DNA of 48,434 nucleotides from Massiliimicrobium timonense (GCF_002160865.1 NZ_NFLJ01000023.1:1-48434); one strand, 5' to 3'; positions 37,780 to 45,071 are shown, counted from the first letter of the stretch. Numbers and translations are program-made. Notes: generated from the sequence alone by a model not told the origin.

Positions 37780-37971
37780 CTATGACAATAATTTCCAAAT
37801 AACAATAAGTAAGAATCCTATCATTTCAATCAATATCAATATGACTTGTATTAACTGTTTTCCTATGAAATCATCAATATTTTCTAATAAATATTGAATA
37901 AAGATATTTTGTTCTAATGTCTCATTTTTTATAACCATACGTTTGATGTCTTCATATCTTTCTTCATTCAT
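37780..37971 (-). CDS. Tail-anchored microprotein (63 residues)
   Basis: Starts MNEERYEDIKRMVIKNETLE after AAAGGAGATTTTAACG; the open frame upstream to 38010 has no site. Residues 1-40 are a charged, helical cytosolic part. Residues 41-62 are one hydrophobic helix (VILILIEMIGFLLIVIW) at the very C-terminus. This layout recurs in six short proteins of the island. No family recognised. It lies 14 bp after the next microprotein gene, in one operon with the small TPR protein. Confidence 0.7.
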   Translation of the reverse strand: MNEERYEDIKRMVIKNETLEQNIFIQYLLENIDDFIGKQLIQVILILIEMIGFLLIVIWKLLS

Positions 37972-37985
37972 CGTTAAAATCTCCT

Positions 37986-38129
37986 TTAATAAAAAATGGC
38001 ATATACGCAAATGAGCATTAAGAAGACTGCATTAAAAACAACATATCTTAAATAAATAGATTGTTCTTTTGCTAATTCATCAACTAATTCTTGAATAAGT
38101 TCTTGTTCATTTATGATCACTTGTTCCAT
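37986..38129 (-). CDS. Tail-anchored microprotein (47 residues)
   Basis: Starts MEQVIINEQELIQELVDELA after GAGGAGGATTAACTCT. An acidic amphipathic helix of about 28 residues is followed by a hydrophobic segment (VVFNAVFLMLICVYAIFY) reaching the last residue. It has the same architecture as its neighbour but no visible sequence identity. It begins 4 bp after the small TPR gene, so the three are co-transcribed. Short proteins like this are easily missed; the strong ribosome binding site and operon spacing support it. Confidence 0.7.
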   Translation of the reverse strand: MEQVIINEQELIQELVDELAKEQSIYLRYVVFNAVFLMLICVYAIFY

Positions 38130-38133
38130 AGAG

Positions 38134-38541
38134 TTAATCCTCCTCGTCTTTGCGTTTAAGCAAGAATTTGAATTCTTGTTCAGATTTTTCTTGTTGTTTT
38201 ATTGTTTTTTCGAAATATGTATTGTAACGATTCTCTAAAAATCTCAAATCACATCCATCAAGGCTGTAATAAAAACACAAATGTCGTCTTATGTCATTAA
38301 AACAACTTAATATCATTTGACATAAAGAATAAGCCTCTCTATTGATTCTTAAAGCTTTTTCATAATCAAGTTTTTTATCATAAGGATCTCCATTTAAAAG
38401 AAAATCCAATCCTCTTTTATCTCCTTTTTCATATTCTTGTTTTGCAAAATCAAAACATTGTTGAAGTATTTCTAAAGCATTTTCATAATTTTTTTCAGCA
38501 TAATATTTTCTTGCTTGTTTCATTGCGTTGTATAAATCCAT
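38134..38541 (-). CDS. Small TPR-like protein (135 residues)
   Basis: Two TPR-type helix pairs can be seen: NYENALEILQQCFDFAKQEY and DYEKALRINREAYSLCQMIL, similar in style to repeats of the CHAT protein (for example DYQKALEMYKQCYDLSQTYY). The C-terminus is a charged helix (EKTIKQQEKSEQEFKFLLK). I start it at MDLYNAMKQ (38541), 8 nt after GGAGG; five more codons upstream are open but include that site. It probably acts as an adaptor. It leads an operon with two tail-anchored microproteins. Confidence 0.72.
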   Translation of the reverse strand: MDLYNAMKQARKYYAEKNYENALEILQQCFDFAKQEYEKGDKRGLDFLLNGDPYDKKLDYEKALRINREAYSLCQMILSCFNDIRRHLCFYYSLDGCDLRFLENRYNTYFEKTIKQQEKSEQEFKFLLKRKDEED

Positions 38542-38581
38542 TGCATTAACCTCCATTTGTTCAAAATTGTATTTTGTCAGG

Positions 38582-38615
38582 TATTCCTAAGTCTTTATAA
38601 AAAGACTTAGGAATA
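38582..38615. terminator. Perfect 15-bp hairpin between the Cys-rich array and the small TPR operon
   Basis: TATTCCTAAGTCTTT (38582-38596) and AAAGACTTAGGAATA (38601-38615) pair without mismatch around ATAA. There is no clean U-run on the minus side, so termination is likely but not certain. Confidence 0.6.
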
Positions 38616-38661
38616 AAATGCTTTTTGCCATTCATGAAATAATCATGCATGACTTTTCATG

Positions 38662-38823
38662 TTAATCAATTGGTATAAAACGATAACAATAATCATTTGG
38701 GGGCTTAATTTTATCATCAATATCACAACGATGAGCATCTCTAAAATATGCATAATGTCGACAATATTGACAAACTTTATCACTATCTCATAATGAACAG
38801 TCTTGACATTTTACTTTACACAT
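38662..38823 (-). pseudogene. Seven-Cys peptide, copy 1, with TGA at the conserved Trp codon
   Basis: Reads MCKVKCQDCSL, then TGA at 38788-38790 (codon 12), then continues in frame for 41 more codons with all remaining cysteines (C18, C21, C33, C46) to a TAA. Intact copies have TGG at that codon, so one G-to-A change explains it. RF2 is encoded in this genome, and no start codon follows the TGA, so the gene should make an 11-residue peptide unless the stop is read through. Its C-terminus (IKPPNDYCYRF...) differs from the other copies, so it had diverged before or after the change. Confidence 0.75.
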
Positions 38824-38880
38824 AACTTTTTCCCTCCTTTCACTTATTAAGATAAATACATGTAAGAATTCCCATTTTTA
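38824..38880 (-). promoter_or_regulatory. Shared island leader, instance upstream of Cys peptide copy 1
   Basis: The minus strand contains AAAAATGGGA, then TATCTTAATAAGTGAAAGG and the GGAGGG ribosome binding site. The same block precedes six other genes or relics: 39068-39123, 39312-39366, 43470-43524, 44981-45026, 45171-45216 and 47891-47936. In two cases (39356-39366 and 45201-45216) the ATGGGA part doubles as a hairpin arm. The constant part extends well beyond a ribosome binding site, so it could be a promoter, a translational control element or a recombination block. Confidence 0.65.
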
Positions 38881-38911
38881 CTATAAGTTTACATGTTTTA
38901 TGTTCATTCTT

Positions 38912-39067
38912 TTAACCTTTAAAGTATTTACAATAATGATTTGGACTCACTCTTTTATCATCAATATCACAACGATGAGCATCTCCAAAGTATGCATAAT
39001 GTTGACAATATTGACAAACTTTATCACTATCCCATAATGAACAGTCTTGACATTTTACTTTACACAT
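38912..39067 (-). CDS. Seven-Cys peptide, copy 2 (51 residues)
   Basis: An intact 51-residue peptide beginning MCKVKCQDCSLWDSDKVCQY. Cysteines are at 2, 6, 9, 18, 21, 33 and 46 (CxxxCxxC, CxxC, then single Cys, then YCKYFKG). No signal peptide or membrane helix, so it is cytoplasmic by sequence. The C-terminal CxxC-x11-C-x12-C spacing is like small zinc or iron-sulfur binding proteins; a metal or redox role is inference. I know no named family. It has the shared leader with GGAGGGAAAAAGCT before the start. Confidence 0.75.
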   Translation of the reverse strand: MCKVKCQDCSLWDSDKVCQYCQHYAYFGDAHRCDIDDKRVSPNHYCKYFKG

Positions 39068-39155
39068 AGCTTTTTCCCTCCTTTCACTTATTAAGATAAA
39101 TACATGTAGGAATTCCCATTTTTACTATAAGTTTACATGTTTTATGCTCGTTCTT

Positions 39156-39311
39156 TTAACCTTTAAAGTATTTACAATAACCATACGGACTCACTCTTTT
39201 GTCATCAATGCGACAACGATAAGCATCTCCAAAATATGCATAACGTTGACAATATTGACAAACTTTATCACTTGCCCATAATGAACAGTCTTGACATTTT
39301 ACTTTACACAT
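39156..39311 (-). CDS. Seven-Cys peptide, copy 3 (51 residues)
   Basis: Intact, with the same seven Cys positions as copy 2. It differs by a few residues (WASDKV instead of WDSDKV; CRIDDK instead of CDIDDK; YGYCKYFKG). It is the first gene of the tandem array on the minus strand and follows the SpoVG-like gene after a terminator hairpin. Substitutions are few and scattered, as in a recent duplicate. Its function is likely shared with copy 2. Confidence 0.75.
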   Translation of the reverse strand: MCKVKCQDCSLWASDKVCQYCQRYAYFGDAYRCRIDDKRVSPYGYCKYFKG

Positions 39312-39346
39312 AACTTTTTCCCTCCTTTCACTTATTAAGGTAATAA

Positions 39347-39377
39347 CAAATAAAAAATCCCATTTTTATTTGGGATT
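39347..39377 (-). terminator. Terminator after the CHAT/SpoVG operon
   Basis: AATCCCA (39356-39362) pairs with TGGGATT (39371-39377). The minus transcript continues TTTTTTATTTG. The right part merges into the leader of Cys peptide copy 3. Confidence 0.75.
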
Positions 39378-39379
39378 CT

Positions 39380-39730
39380 TTATTTCACTTCATTTACAAT
39401 TTCAAAATCATCTGGTAACTGTTCCAGTAAAGGAACATTTTCATATTTTGATACAAAATCAGCAATATCAAGATGAGATTCATCTGTCATCTTTGCACAT
39501 GACAAAATGATATTTTCTAATACTGCTCGACATTCTTGACAAATAGGATGACAAATATCAGCCCATTGATCATCTTTTATTTTTTTAGAAGGCATAGCTA
39601 TAAATGCTTTTTCTTCATCTTCTATCACCTTGATATCATGTACTGCAAAAACATGATCAAAGACAATACTCGCAATAAATTTTAATCTTGTTTCATTATT
39701 CAATTTTTTAATACGTACGTTTGTAATCAT
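39380..39730 (-). CDS. spoVG: SpoVG-like nucleic-acid-binding regulator (116 residues)
   Basis: The SpoVG fold is clear in ITNVRIKKLNNETRLKFIAS, FDHVFAVHDIKVIEDEEKAF and IAMPSKKIKDD, then DICHPI. It is longer than typical SpoVG (about 90-100 residues) by a C-terminal helical tail (LIADFVSKYEN-type; here LDIADFVSKYENVPL). SpoVG proteins bind DNA and RNA and control gene expression. The start is the ATG at 39730: AAGGAG overlaps the stop of the CHAT gene, so its translation is coupled to it. This places a regulator in the same operon as the protease. Confidence 0.85.
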   Translation of the reverse strand: MITNVRIKKLNNETRLKFIASIVFDHVFAVHDIKVIEDEEKAFIAMPSKKIKDDQWADICHPICQECRAVLENIILSCAKMTDESHLDIADFVSKYENVPLLEQLPDDFEIVNEVK

Positions 39731-39742
39731 TTTTTCCACTCC

Positions 39743-42700
39743 TTATCTTATTTTTCCTTGAATAATAAATCCATTCCAGTCTTCTTTATCATTTTCATTT
39801 CTTAAAAGATAACCTTGACTTTGACATAAATGTAAATAATTTTCTAAATGTCGTTTGATAAAACGATATGACTTTGGATAAACTTTTGATACATATTCTG
39901 GAAATTCATTGGCATAAATCTGTAATTCTTTTAAAGCCTGTCGATCATCTCTTAAATATTTTTTTGTTTCTAAAAAGGATTGATAAACATTTTTATTTTC
40001 ACAATATTTTCGATAAAATGTTTTCATAAAAATAGCAGCATTATGATCCTGAATAGCTTCAACTGTTAAGATCATAGTTTTCACCCCTGCTAATTCAAAT
40101 GCTCTCCTTAATCCATAAATACCTTCTCCAGGCAATACATCTCCTTTTGCGGTTAGACATGCTGATAAAACTAAAAGATTTGTATTTTTTAAATCCATTT
40201 CTTTTTGAATATCATTAGCAGAAACATAACCTTTTTGATATTCTTCCTTATGATTTGTCTGATTATATCCAGCTAAACATAATCTTCCTCTCTCCATTAT
40301 GTTTTGTTCATCTTGCAAATATTCTCCATGCGTTGATACATGTAATATGGAAGGACTATGAACAGCTAAAAATTCTGTTACATTGGCCTTCTTTCCACTG
40401 TAAATCTTAGCTTCAGGAAAAACACTTTGAATATAATGCCCTTCGACAAGACTTCCCGGAAGTGATGATTTCTTCCCTGCACCTCTTGTTTCGTCAAAAT
40501 CATCGTCAGCTAATGTATCATCAAAATCTGGTGATACAAATGATACAATATCATCATGATTATGAATATTCCCTTCATAAAACAATCCTTTGGGTAAAGA
40601 AAGATAACTGATATCTTTATCAATGAATCGTTCAAAAGATACATGATACAAATCACCATCTGGACATATATAAATATGTTGAATATGGCTTAGATGCTTT
40701 TGAATCTTATCTATTCCATAATCATCAACAATATAACTTTCAAATAAATCTTTGCCTATGACAACCAAACCATATTGATGCTGATTTAACTGATAATAAT
40801 CCAATAACAAATCATTGTCCTGTAAATGACTGACTATCATGGAATCATTCATATTCAACATCAGTTGATCTTGATATTGCTTCATCATTTGTTTTAATTC
40901 TTCATGTATCTTTTCTTTTTGTTGTTGAAGCTGAAGAATAGTGTGTGTATCTTCAGTTTGATGTATCTGTTTTTCAATATGATTCATATGATTGATTTTT
41001 TGAGCATATTGAGGATTTTGTTTTAAACGACTGCGTAAGATCTCAATATCTTGAATGATATTTTTATAAGATACAAGATATTGATAATCTGTTAAATGTC
41101 TATAGTGATGAAAGTAATATGATTGATATATCTGTATAACACCAATCAGGCACAGTAGAAAATTTTTATGTGAAGCTTCGCTTAATAAATAATATTGATA
41201 AATCTGCTGTTTCATATCTTCTAAAAAACGTTTCGCATACATTTCAAAAAGATTATCGATATGAAGTTTATGATAAGATAAAACCAATTCACCTAAACAA
41301 AGTAGTGTATTCATATGTTTTGGTCCTAAAACTTTATGATATAATTCATAGGCATCTCGATATAATTGATTGGCTTTTATTAAATCTAAAGAATTATAAG
41401 CTTGAGCTATAATATGTAAAACAGTTATTGTTTCAGGATGTGATGATCCTTTGATCTGTTTTAATTGTTGATAATACTGTTCCAACAAACCAATGATTTG
41501 AGGTAATTGTTTATGATTTTGTAATATTGAAGATATAATTGGCAATATCATCTGTGAAACTTGTGTAAACTGGCTTGTATTCATATTCTTTAAATGTTCT
41601 TCAATCTTGGCATAAAGTATGGAAGATTGATGATTGTTTTCCTGTGTTGTTATGAGGTGGTCTATTAAACTATCAACAACATACATATTGATTAAAGACT
41701 CTAGAACCTCGATACTATTTTCACCAAAGACTTCTTTTTGTAAATTGTAACATCTTTCATATTTTTTAAATGCCTCTTTATAGTTAGCTAATCGAAAATA
41801 TATCAGTGCTAATTGACTTAAAGTATTGATAAAAGTTTTATCTTTTTCACCAAATAACTTTTCTTCTATTTCATAAACTTTTAAACAATAGGATAATGCC
41901 TGTTCATATTGATCCAAATCAACATAAATGTCTATAAGTTGATTTAAACTATTTAATGTATCTCTATGCGTTTCACCTAAGACTTCTTTTTGTAAAGCAT
42001 AACACTTTTCTTCTAATTCAATAGCTTTTAAATTTTTTCCCATAGCATAATATAAATAACTTAAATCATGAAGTGATTGTAGTGTTTTCGGATCATTATA
42101 TCCGTACTTCTCTTTTTTGAGAAGATACAACTTATCTTGAAACTCTATGGCTTTTTCTATGTCATTATTTTTTTGAAGACAGCGAATATAATTTTGTAAC
42201 ATATCTAAACAATGATTATATTTTTCTCCATAAGTTTCCTTCATTGTTATATAAGCCTTTTGGGCTAATTCTAAGCTTTTTTGATATTCACCAATCTGAT
42301 AATAAACAGTACTTAAATCACTCAAAGTGATGAGAGTATAAACATGTGTTTGCCCTAATCGTTCTTTACGTATTTGATAAACATTTGATAACACTTCTTG
42401 AGCTTTTGCATATTCTTTCAAATTCAAATAAAGTTTACCTAAACAAGAATAAACTGATATTGTTTCGTTATGATCTTTTCCATAATATTTTTTGAACATA
42501 TCATAACAATTTTCTAAAATCTTGACAGCTTCTTGATGATATCCTAATTGATTAACTATTACCCCTAATTCTTTCATACTTTTAAGTGTATCAATATCTG
42601 TTTCACCTAAAATACTTTTTTGCATATGATAAGCTTCATGAATCATATCATAAGCTTTTTGATAATCTCCAACATCATTATAAGCCATACCAAGACTATA

Positions 42701-43156
42701 TAAATACAATAATGTATCTCTATTTTTTAAACCATAATATGTTTGTGATAAATCATAACACTGCTTATACATTTCCAATGCTTTTTGATAATCAGAAACA
42801 TCATGATAGGACAAAGCAAGATTATAACAAATCACAATAAATTCTTGACTTCTATGACTCAAAATATCTTGTATATGATGATAAACTTCTAAAGCTGCAT
42901 CTAATGCATGAAAATAATCACCTGTATCTGCATAAGTTCTTCCTAAATTATTCAAACAAATAAGAGTTTCTATAGCATATCTCCCATATAAATCACATGC
43001 CATTTCATAACACTTTTTGTGCAGCTTCAATGCTTCAAAATATTTCATTTCCTGTTTATAAAGATTTGCCTGTCGATCATAATCAACAATTTGATCTTCA
43101 TAAAACTGTTTTCTTAACTTCATTTGACTTTTTTTCAAAAAATTCATTCCTATCAC
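39743..43156 (-). CDS. TPR-CHAT caspase/separase-like protease (1137 residues)
   Basis: Residues 39 to about 500 are eleven consecutive 42-residue TPR units, each with a ...AL/AI...CY... helix and a YG/LG...T pattern (TPR_12/kinesin-light-chain type). Two more divergent units lie near 550-640. A coiled coil (about 700-770) leads to a CHAT domain at about 790-1120. The catalytic pair is H943 in HVSTHGEYL and C1000 in LVLSACLTAKGDVLPGEG. CHAT proteases with TPRs (for example Csx29 of Craspase) cleave specific protein targets on activation. The start may be GTG 43156 or ATG 43147. The next gene is SpoVG-like. The target is unknown. Confidence 0.9.
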   Translation of the reverse strand: MIGMNFLKKSQMKLRKQFYEDQIVDYDRQANLYKQEMKYFEALKLHKKCYEMACDLYGRYAIETLICLNNLGRTYADTGDYFHALDAALEVYHHIQDILSHRSQEFIVICYNLALSYHDVSDYQKALEMYKQCYDLSQTYYGLKNRDTLLYLYSLGMAYNDVGDYQKAYDMIHEAYHMQKSILGETDIDTLKSMKELGVIVNQLGYHQEAVKILENCYDMFKKYYGKDHNETISVYSCLGKLYLNLKEYAKAQEVLSNVYQIRKERLGQTHVYTLITLSDLSTVYYQIGEYQKSLELAQKAYITMKETYGEKYNHCLDMLQNYIRCLQKNNDIEKAIEFQDKLYLLKKEKYGYNDPKTLQSLHDLSYLYYAMGKNLKAIELEEKCYALQKEVLGETHRDTLNSLNQLIDIYVDLDQYEQALSYCLKVYEIEEKLFGEKDKTFINTLSQLALIYFRLANYKEAFKKYERCYNLQKEVFGENSIEVLESLINMYVVDSLIDHLITTQENNHQSSILYAKIEEHLKNMNTSQFTQVSQMILPIISSILQNHKQLPQIIGLLEQYYQQLKQIKGSSHPETITVLHIIAQAYNSLDLIKANQLYRDAYELYHKVLGPKHMNTLLCLGELVLSYHKLHIDNLFEMYAKRFLEDMKQQIYQYYLLSEASHKNFLLCLIGVIQIYQSYYFHHYRHLTDYQYLVSYKNIIQDIEILRSRLKQNPQYAQKINHMNHIEKQIHQTEDTHTILQLQQQKEKIHEELKQMMKQYQDQLMLNMNDSMIVSHLQDNDLLLDYYQLNQHQYGLVVIGKDLFESYIVDDYGIDKIQKHLSHIQHIYICPDGDLYHVSFERFIDKDISYLSLPKGLFYEGNIHNHDDIVSFVSPDFDDTLADDDFDETRGAGKKSSLPGSLVEGHYIQSVFPEAKIYSGKKANVTEFLAVHSPSILHVSTHGEYLQDEQNIMERGRLCLAGYNQTNHKEEYQKGYVSANDIQKEMDLKNTNLLVLSACLTAKGDVLPGEGIYGLRRAFELAGVKTMILTVEAIQDHNAAIFMKTFYRKYCENKNVYQSFLETKKYLRDDRQALKELQIYANEFPEYVSKVYPKSYRFIKRHLENYLHLCQSQGYLLRNENDKEDWNGFIIQGKIR

Positions 43157-43203
43157 ATCCCAGCTTTCCTATTCAAATACAAGACACTATCTGACTTATC
43201 TTT

Positions 43204-43244
43204 ATTATAAATATTTATAAATCAGTATGAAATAAAAATTTCAA
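43204..43244 (-). promoter_or_regulatory. Candidate promoter of the CHAT gene
   Basis: The 115-bp gap has a minus-strand TATAAT (43204-43209) and a TTGAAA (43239-43244) with TTTATA 17 bp downstream. More than one start is possible. Confidence 0.45.
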
Positions 43245-43271
43245 CTATACAATAAAATAATTCATGAAAAT

Positions 43272-43306
43272 CGAAAGATTATTGAAAAAACTTCAATAAC
43301 CTTTCG
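43272..43306 (-). terminator. Strong terminator between Cys peptide copy 4 and the CHAT gene
   Basis: CGAAAGGTTATTGAA and TTCAATAATCTTTCG on the minus strand form a 15-bp stem with one G-U pair, then ATTTTC. Confidence 0.8.
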
Positions 43307-43313
43307 TTCAATT

Positions 43314-43469
43314 TTAACCTTTAAAACGATAACAATAATTATATGGACTGACTCTTTTATCATCAATATCACAACGATAAGCATCTCTAAAATAAGCATA
43401 ATGATCGCAATATTGACAAACTTTATCACTTGCCCATAATGCACAGTCTTGACATTTAACTTTACACAT
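43314..43469 (-). CDS. Seven-Cys peptide, copy 4 (51 residues)
   Basis: Intact and dispersed 4.2 kb from the tandem array. Begins MCKVKCQDCALWASDKVCQY and ends YNYCYRFKG, with Cys at 2, 6, 9, 18, 21, 33 and 46. Its C-terminus resembles copy 1 (CYRF) more than copies 2 and 3. The shared leader is the only sequence between the metallopeptidase stop and its start, so leader plus gene behaves like a cassette inserted there. A strong terminator follows. Confidence 0.75.
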   Translation of the reverse strand: MCKVKCQDCALWASDKVCQYCDHYAYFRDAYRCDIDDKRVSPYNYCYRFKG

Positions 43470-43522
43470 AACTCTTACCTCCTTTCACTTTATAAGATAA
43501 TAACAAGTCATAAATCCCATTT

Positions 43523-44248
43523 TTAATTAAGTTGTTGATGATGACGAAAAGCAATATAACATTTTCCTTCAAAATAACTGAGATGATTATTGAAAACATC
43601 TTCAAAAAAGGATATATCATTTTCAAAATAAGCTTGAATAACATCTTCTTGATTGAAATATTTTTTTTCAAGTTGTCTATTGATATAATCATCAAAAGAT
43701 AGTTCAAAAAAACATCTTTGATCTGATGATATTTGTTTACCTGTTATTTGAAGATTCAAAATATTCGCAATATAATCTGTTAATAATTCATTGGTTATAT
43801 TGTAAATGACATGATATTTTTTATATTGATCTTGATCATTGACATAAATATACGAATTGATTCCTACTTTTCTTATTAATAAATCACCATATATATGATA
43901 GTGACAACTTGACAACAAATGAACAAGTTCATGAATAATCACATGAGATATCTGTGGAGAATCCATATTTGATAAAAAGATAATAGATTTCAGTTCTTCA
44001 TATTTGTCATTTATCTTTTCTGGTGGAAAATGACAATAATGTGTTCTCAATATTGGATTGACCTCTCTTATTTGATGCGTTGTGACACTCTCAGTTATAT
44101 AGGATTGATGTAAATTGTTATGAATTTGATAAAACAAAACATTTTCTTTTAAATATTGGAATCTTTTGATGGTATCTTCATGGCATATAGAAGCTAATAG
44201 GCAAATAAGCATATCTAATAACCCTCTTGCATAACTGATTTCATTCAT
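43523..44248 (-). CDS. Putative zinc metallopeptidase (HELVH)
   Basis: A 241-residue protein with an HExxH motif at residues 106-110 (SHVIIHELVHLLSSCH) inside a hydrophobic helix, and a likely third ligand E154 in NELLTDYIANIL 44 residues later, the gluzincin-like arrangement. No signal peptide, so it is probably cytoplasmic. It is not assigned to a named family. ATG 44248 follows GAAAGAAGA; a TTG at 44272 is possible but weaker. It is the last gene of a cluster of four microproteins and may process them or the Cys peptides (inference). Confidence 0.65.
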   Translation of the reverse strand: MNEISYARGLLDMLICLLASICHEDTIKRFQYLKENVLFYQIHNNLHQSYITESVTTHQIREVNPILRTHYCHFPPEKINDKYEELKSIIFLSNMDSPQISHVIIHELVHLLSSCHYHIYGDLLIRKVGINSYIYVNDQDQYKKYHVIYNITNELLTDYIANILNLQITGKQISSDQRCFFELSFDDYINRQLEKKYFNQEDVIQAYFENDISFFEDVFNNHLSYFEGKCYIAFRHHQQLN

Positions 44249-44261
44249 ATCTATTCTTCTT

Positions 44262-44438
44262 TCAAAGAACAAGTACGCTGATAAAAGATATAATCAAAAT
44301 AACATCGATGATGAAATCTTCTATGAATCTCAATCTATCAATATAAAGAATATCTATGACTTTTTCTAAAATTTCTGGGTCATATAGAAACTCTTGATTT
44401 GCACATATTAATTTTAAAATATTATAACTAGAAATCAT
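44262..44438 (-). CDS. Tail-anchored microprotein (58 residues)
   Basis: Starts MISSYNILKLICANQEFLYD at ATG 44438, 9 nt after AAGGAAAGG; a GTG three codons upstream sits on the site itself. A charged part (about 40 residues) is followed by a very hydrophobic C-terminus (DFIIDVILIISFISVLVL). Longer than its neighbours but the same topology. The next gene, the metallopeptidase, begins 13 bp later. Confidence 0.65.
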   Translation of the reverse strand: MISSYNILKLICANQEFLYDPEILEKVIDILYIDRLRFIEDFIIDVILIISFISVLVL

Positions 44439-44458
44439 TGTTTTCACCCTTTCCTTGA

Positions 44459-44605
44459 CTATAAAAATTTTTCAATAATCATCATAATAATCATCGAACT
44501 ATTCACTATAAAAACCAAATGACGTAAAGCTCGTGCATGATGATAAGATTCTCTTACATGTACATCATAGCTGACTATAAATTTCTTCAACGTTTTTTCA
44601 TCCAT
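44459..44605 (-). CDS. Tail-anchored microprotein (48 residues)
   Basis: Starts MDEKTLKKFIVSYDVHVRES after GAGAGGAGAATTTAT. A basic/His-rich stretch (YHHARALRH) precedes a hydrophobic segment (LVFIVNSSMIIMMII) and a short EKFL end. It overlaps nothing and lies 13 bp from the upstream gene. No family recognised. Confidence 0.65.
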   Translation of the reverse strand: MDEKTLKKFIVSYDVHVRESYHHARALRHLVFIVNSSMIIMMIIEKFL

Positions 44606-44618
44606 ATAAATTCTCCTC

Positions 44619-44771
44619 TCAAAGGATATTAATTACTATCACAAGTAAACTGAGTCCTATAATTGTTATTAATTTTTGAACTATCATTTTTATATATAGT
44701 TTTTTCATATCCATAAGTAATTGTTGAATTTCTTCATCTTTATCAATAACCGTTATTTCAATAATATCCAT
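44619..44771 (-). CDS. Tail-anchored microprotein (50 residues)
   Basis: Starts MDIIEITVIDKDEEIQQLLM after AAAAAGGAGATTGTATT. An acidic helix precedes a basic neck (KKLYIKMIVQK) and a hydrophobic tail (LITIIGLSLLVIVINIL) that ends the protein. A positive neck before the helix fits an N-inside, C-outside topology. Second in the four-gene microprotein run. Confidence 0.68.
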   Translation of the reverse strand: MDIIEITVIDKDEEIQQLLMDMKKLYIKMIVQKLITIIGLSLLVIVINIL

Positions 44772-44789
44772 AATACAATCTCCTTTTTG

Positions 44790-44933
44790 TTAATGAAATT
44801 TTAAATAATATACAGTACATAATATAATCAATAAAACAATGTTTAGAAATTGAATCACTCTGTACCATTTCAAGCTTTCAGATTGTTGATCTTTTAAAAT
44901 ATCAATCATTGCTTGTTTGTATTCATCCATCAT
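44790..44933 (-). CDS. Tail-anchored microprotein (47 residues)
   Basis: Starts MMDEYKQAMIDILKDQQSES with GGAAAGGAG 6 nt upstream (adjacent ATGs at 44939 and 44930 are possible). Its C-terminal hydrophobic stretch is FLNIVLLIILCTVYYL, followed by KFH. First gene of the run downstream of the shared leader at 44981-45026. Confidence 0.66.
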   Translation of the reverse strand: MMDEYKQAMIDILKDQQSESLKWYRVIQFLNIVLLIILCTVYYLKFH

Positions 44934-44980
44934 CTTCATCTCCTTTCCTACTTTCATCAAAACTTTTTAATTTTAAATAT

Positions 44981-45026
44981 TCCCCCTTTCACCCATTAAG
45001 ATAAATACATTAAAAAGTCCCCATTT
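44981..45026 (-). promoter_or_regulatory. Shared island leader, instance before the four-microprotein operon
   Basis: The minus strand carries AAAATGGGGA, TATCTTAATGGGTGAAAGG and a GGGGG variant of the ribosome binding site, but the first gene starts about 48 bp later with its own site. An imperfect copy whose original gene was probably lost. Confidence 0.6.
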
Positions 45027-45028
45027 TC

Positions 45029-45045
45029 TTAGACTGAAAGTCTAA
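45029..45045 (-). terminator. Small hairpin after the 29-residue gene
   Basis: TTAGACT pairs with AGTCTAA around three bases. No clear U-run, so a weak terminator or a leader hairpin. Confidence 0.4.
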
Positions 45046-45071
45046 AATCCATCAATCTTCACTTGTTTCCA

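Larger units (their letters stand above)
38680..39345. repeat. 244-bp tandem repeat carrying three seven-Cys peptide genes
   Basis: Start codons lie at 38823, 39067 and 39311, exactly 244 bp apart. Each unit contains the gene, its AGGAGG leader and the flanking spacer. The two right-hand units are nearly identical over gene and spacer (only scattered substitutions), and the left unit has diverged at the gene 3' end. The array is a recent tandem amplification; the repeat breaks in the leader of the rightmost copy near 39340. Confidence 0.85.

Noticed and set aside
38788-38790. UGA read as Trp genome-wide (Mollicutes code)
   Set aside because: RF2 is present with SPF and GGQ, and many genes in the window end in TGA at their natural C-termini.
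38680-39345. CRISPR array in the repeated Cys region
   Set aside because: The 244-bp units are coding and mutate like duplicated genes; there are no short repeats with unique spacers and no cas genes.
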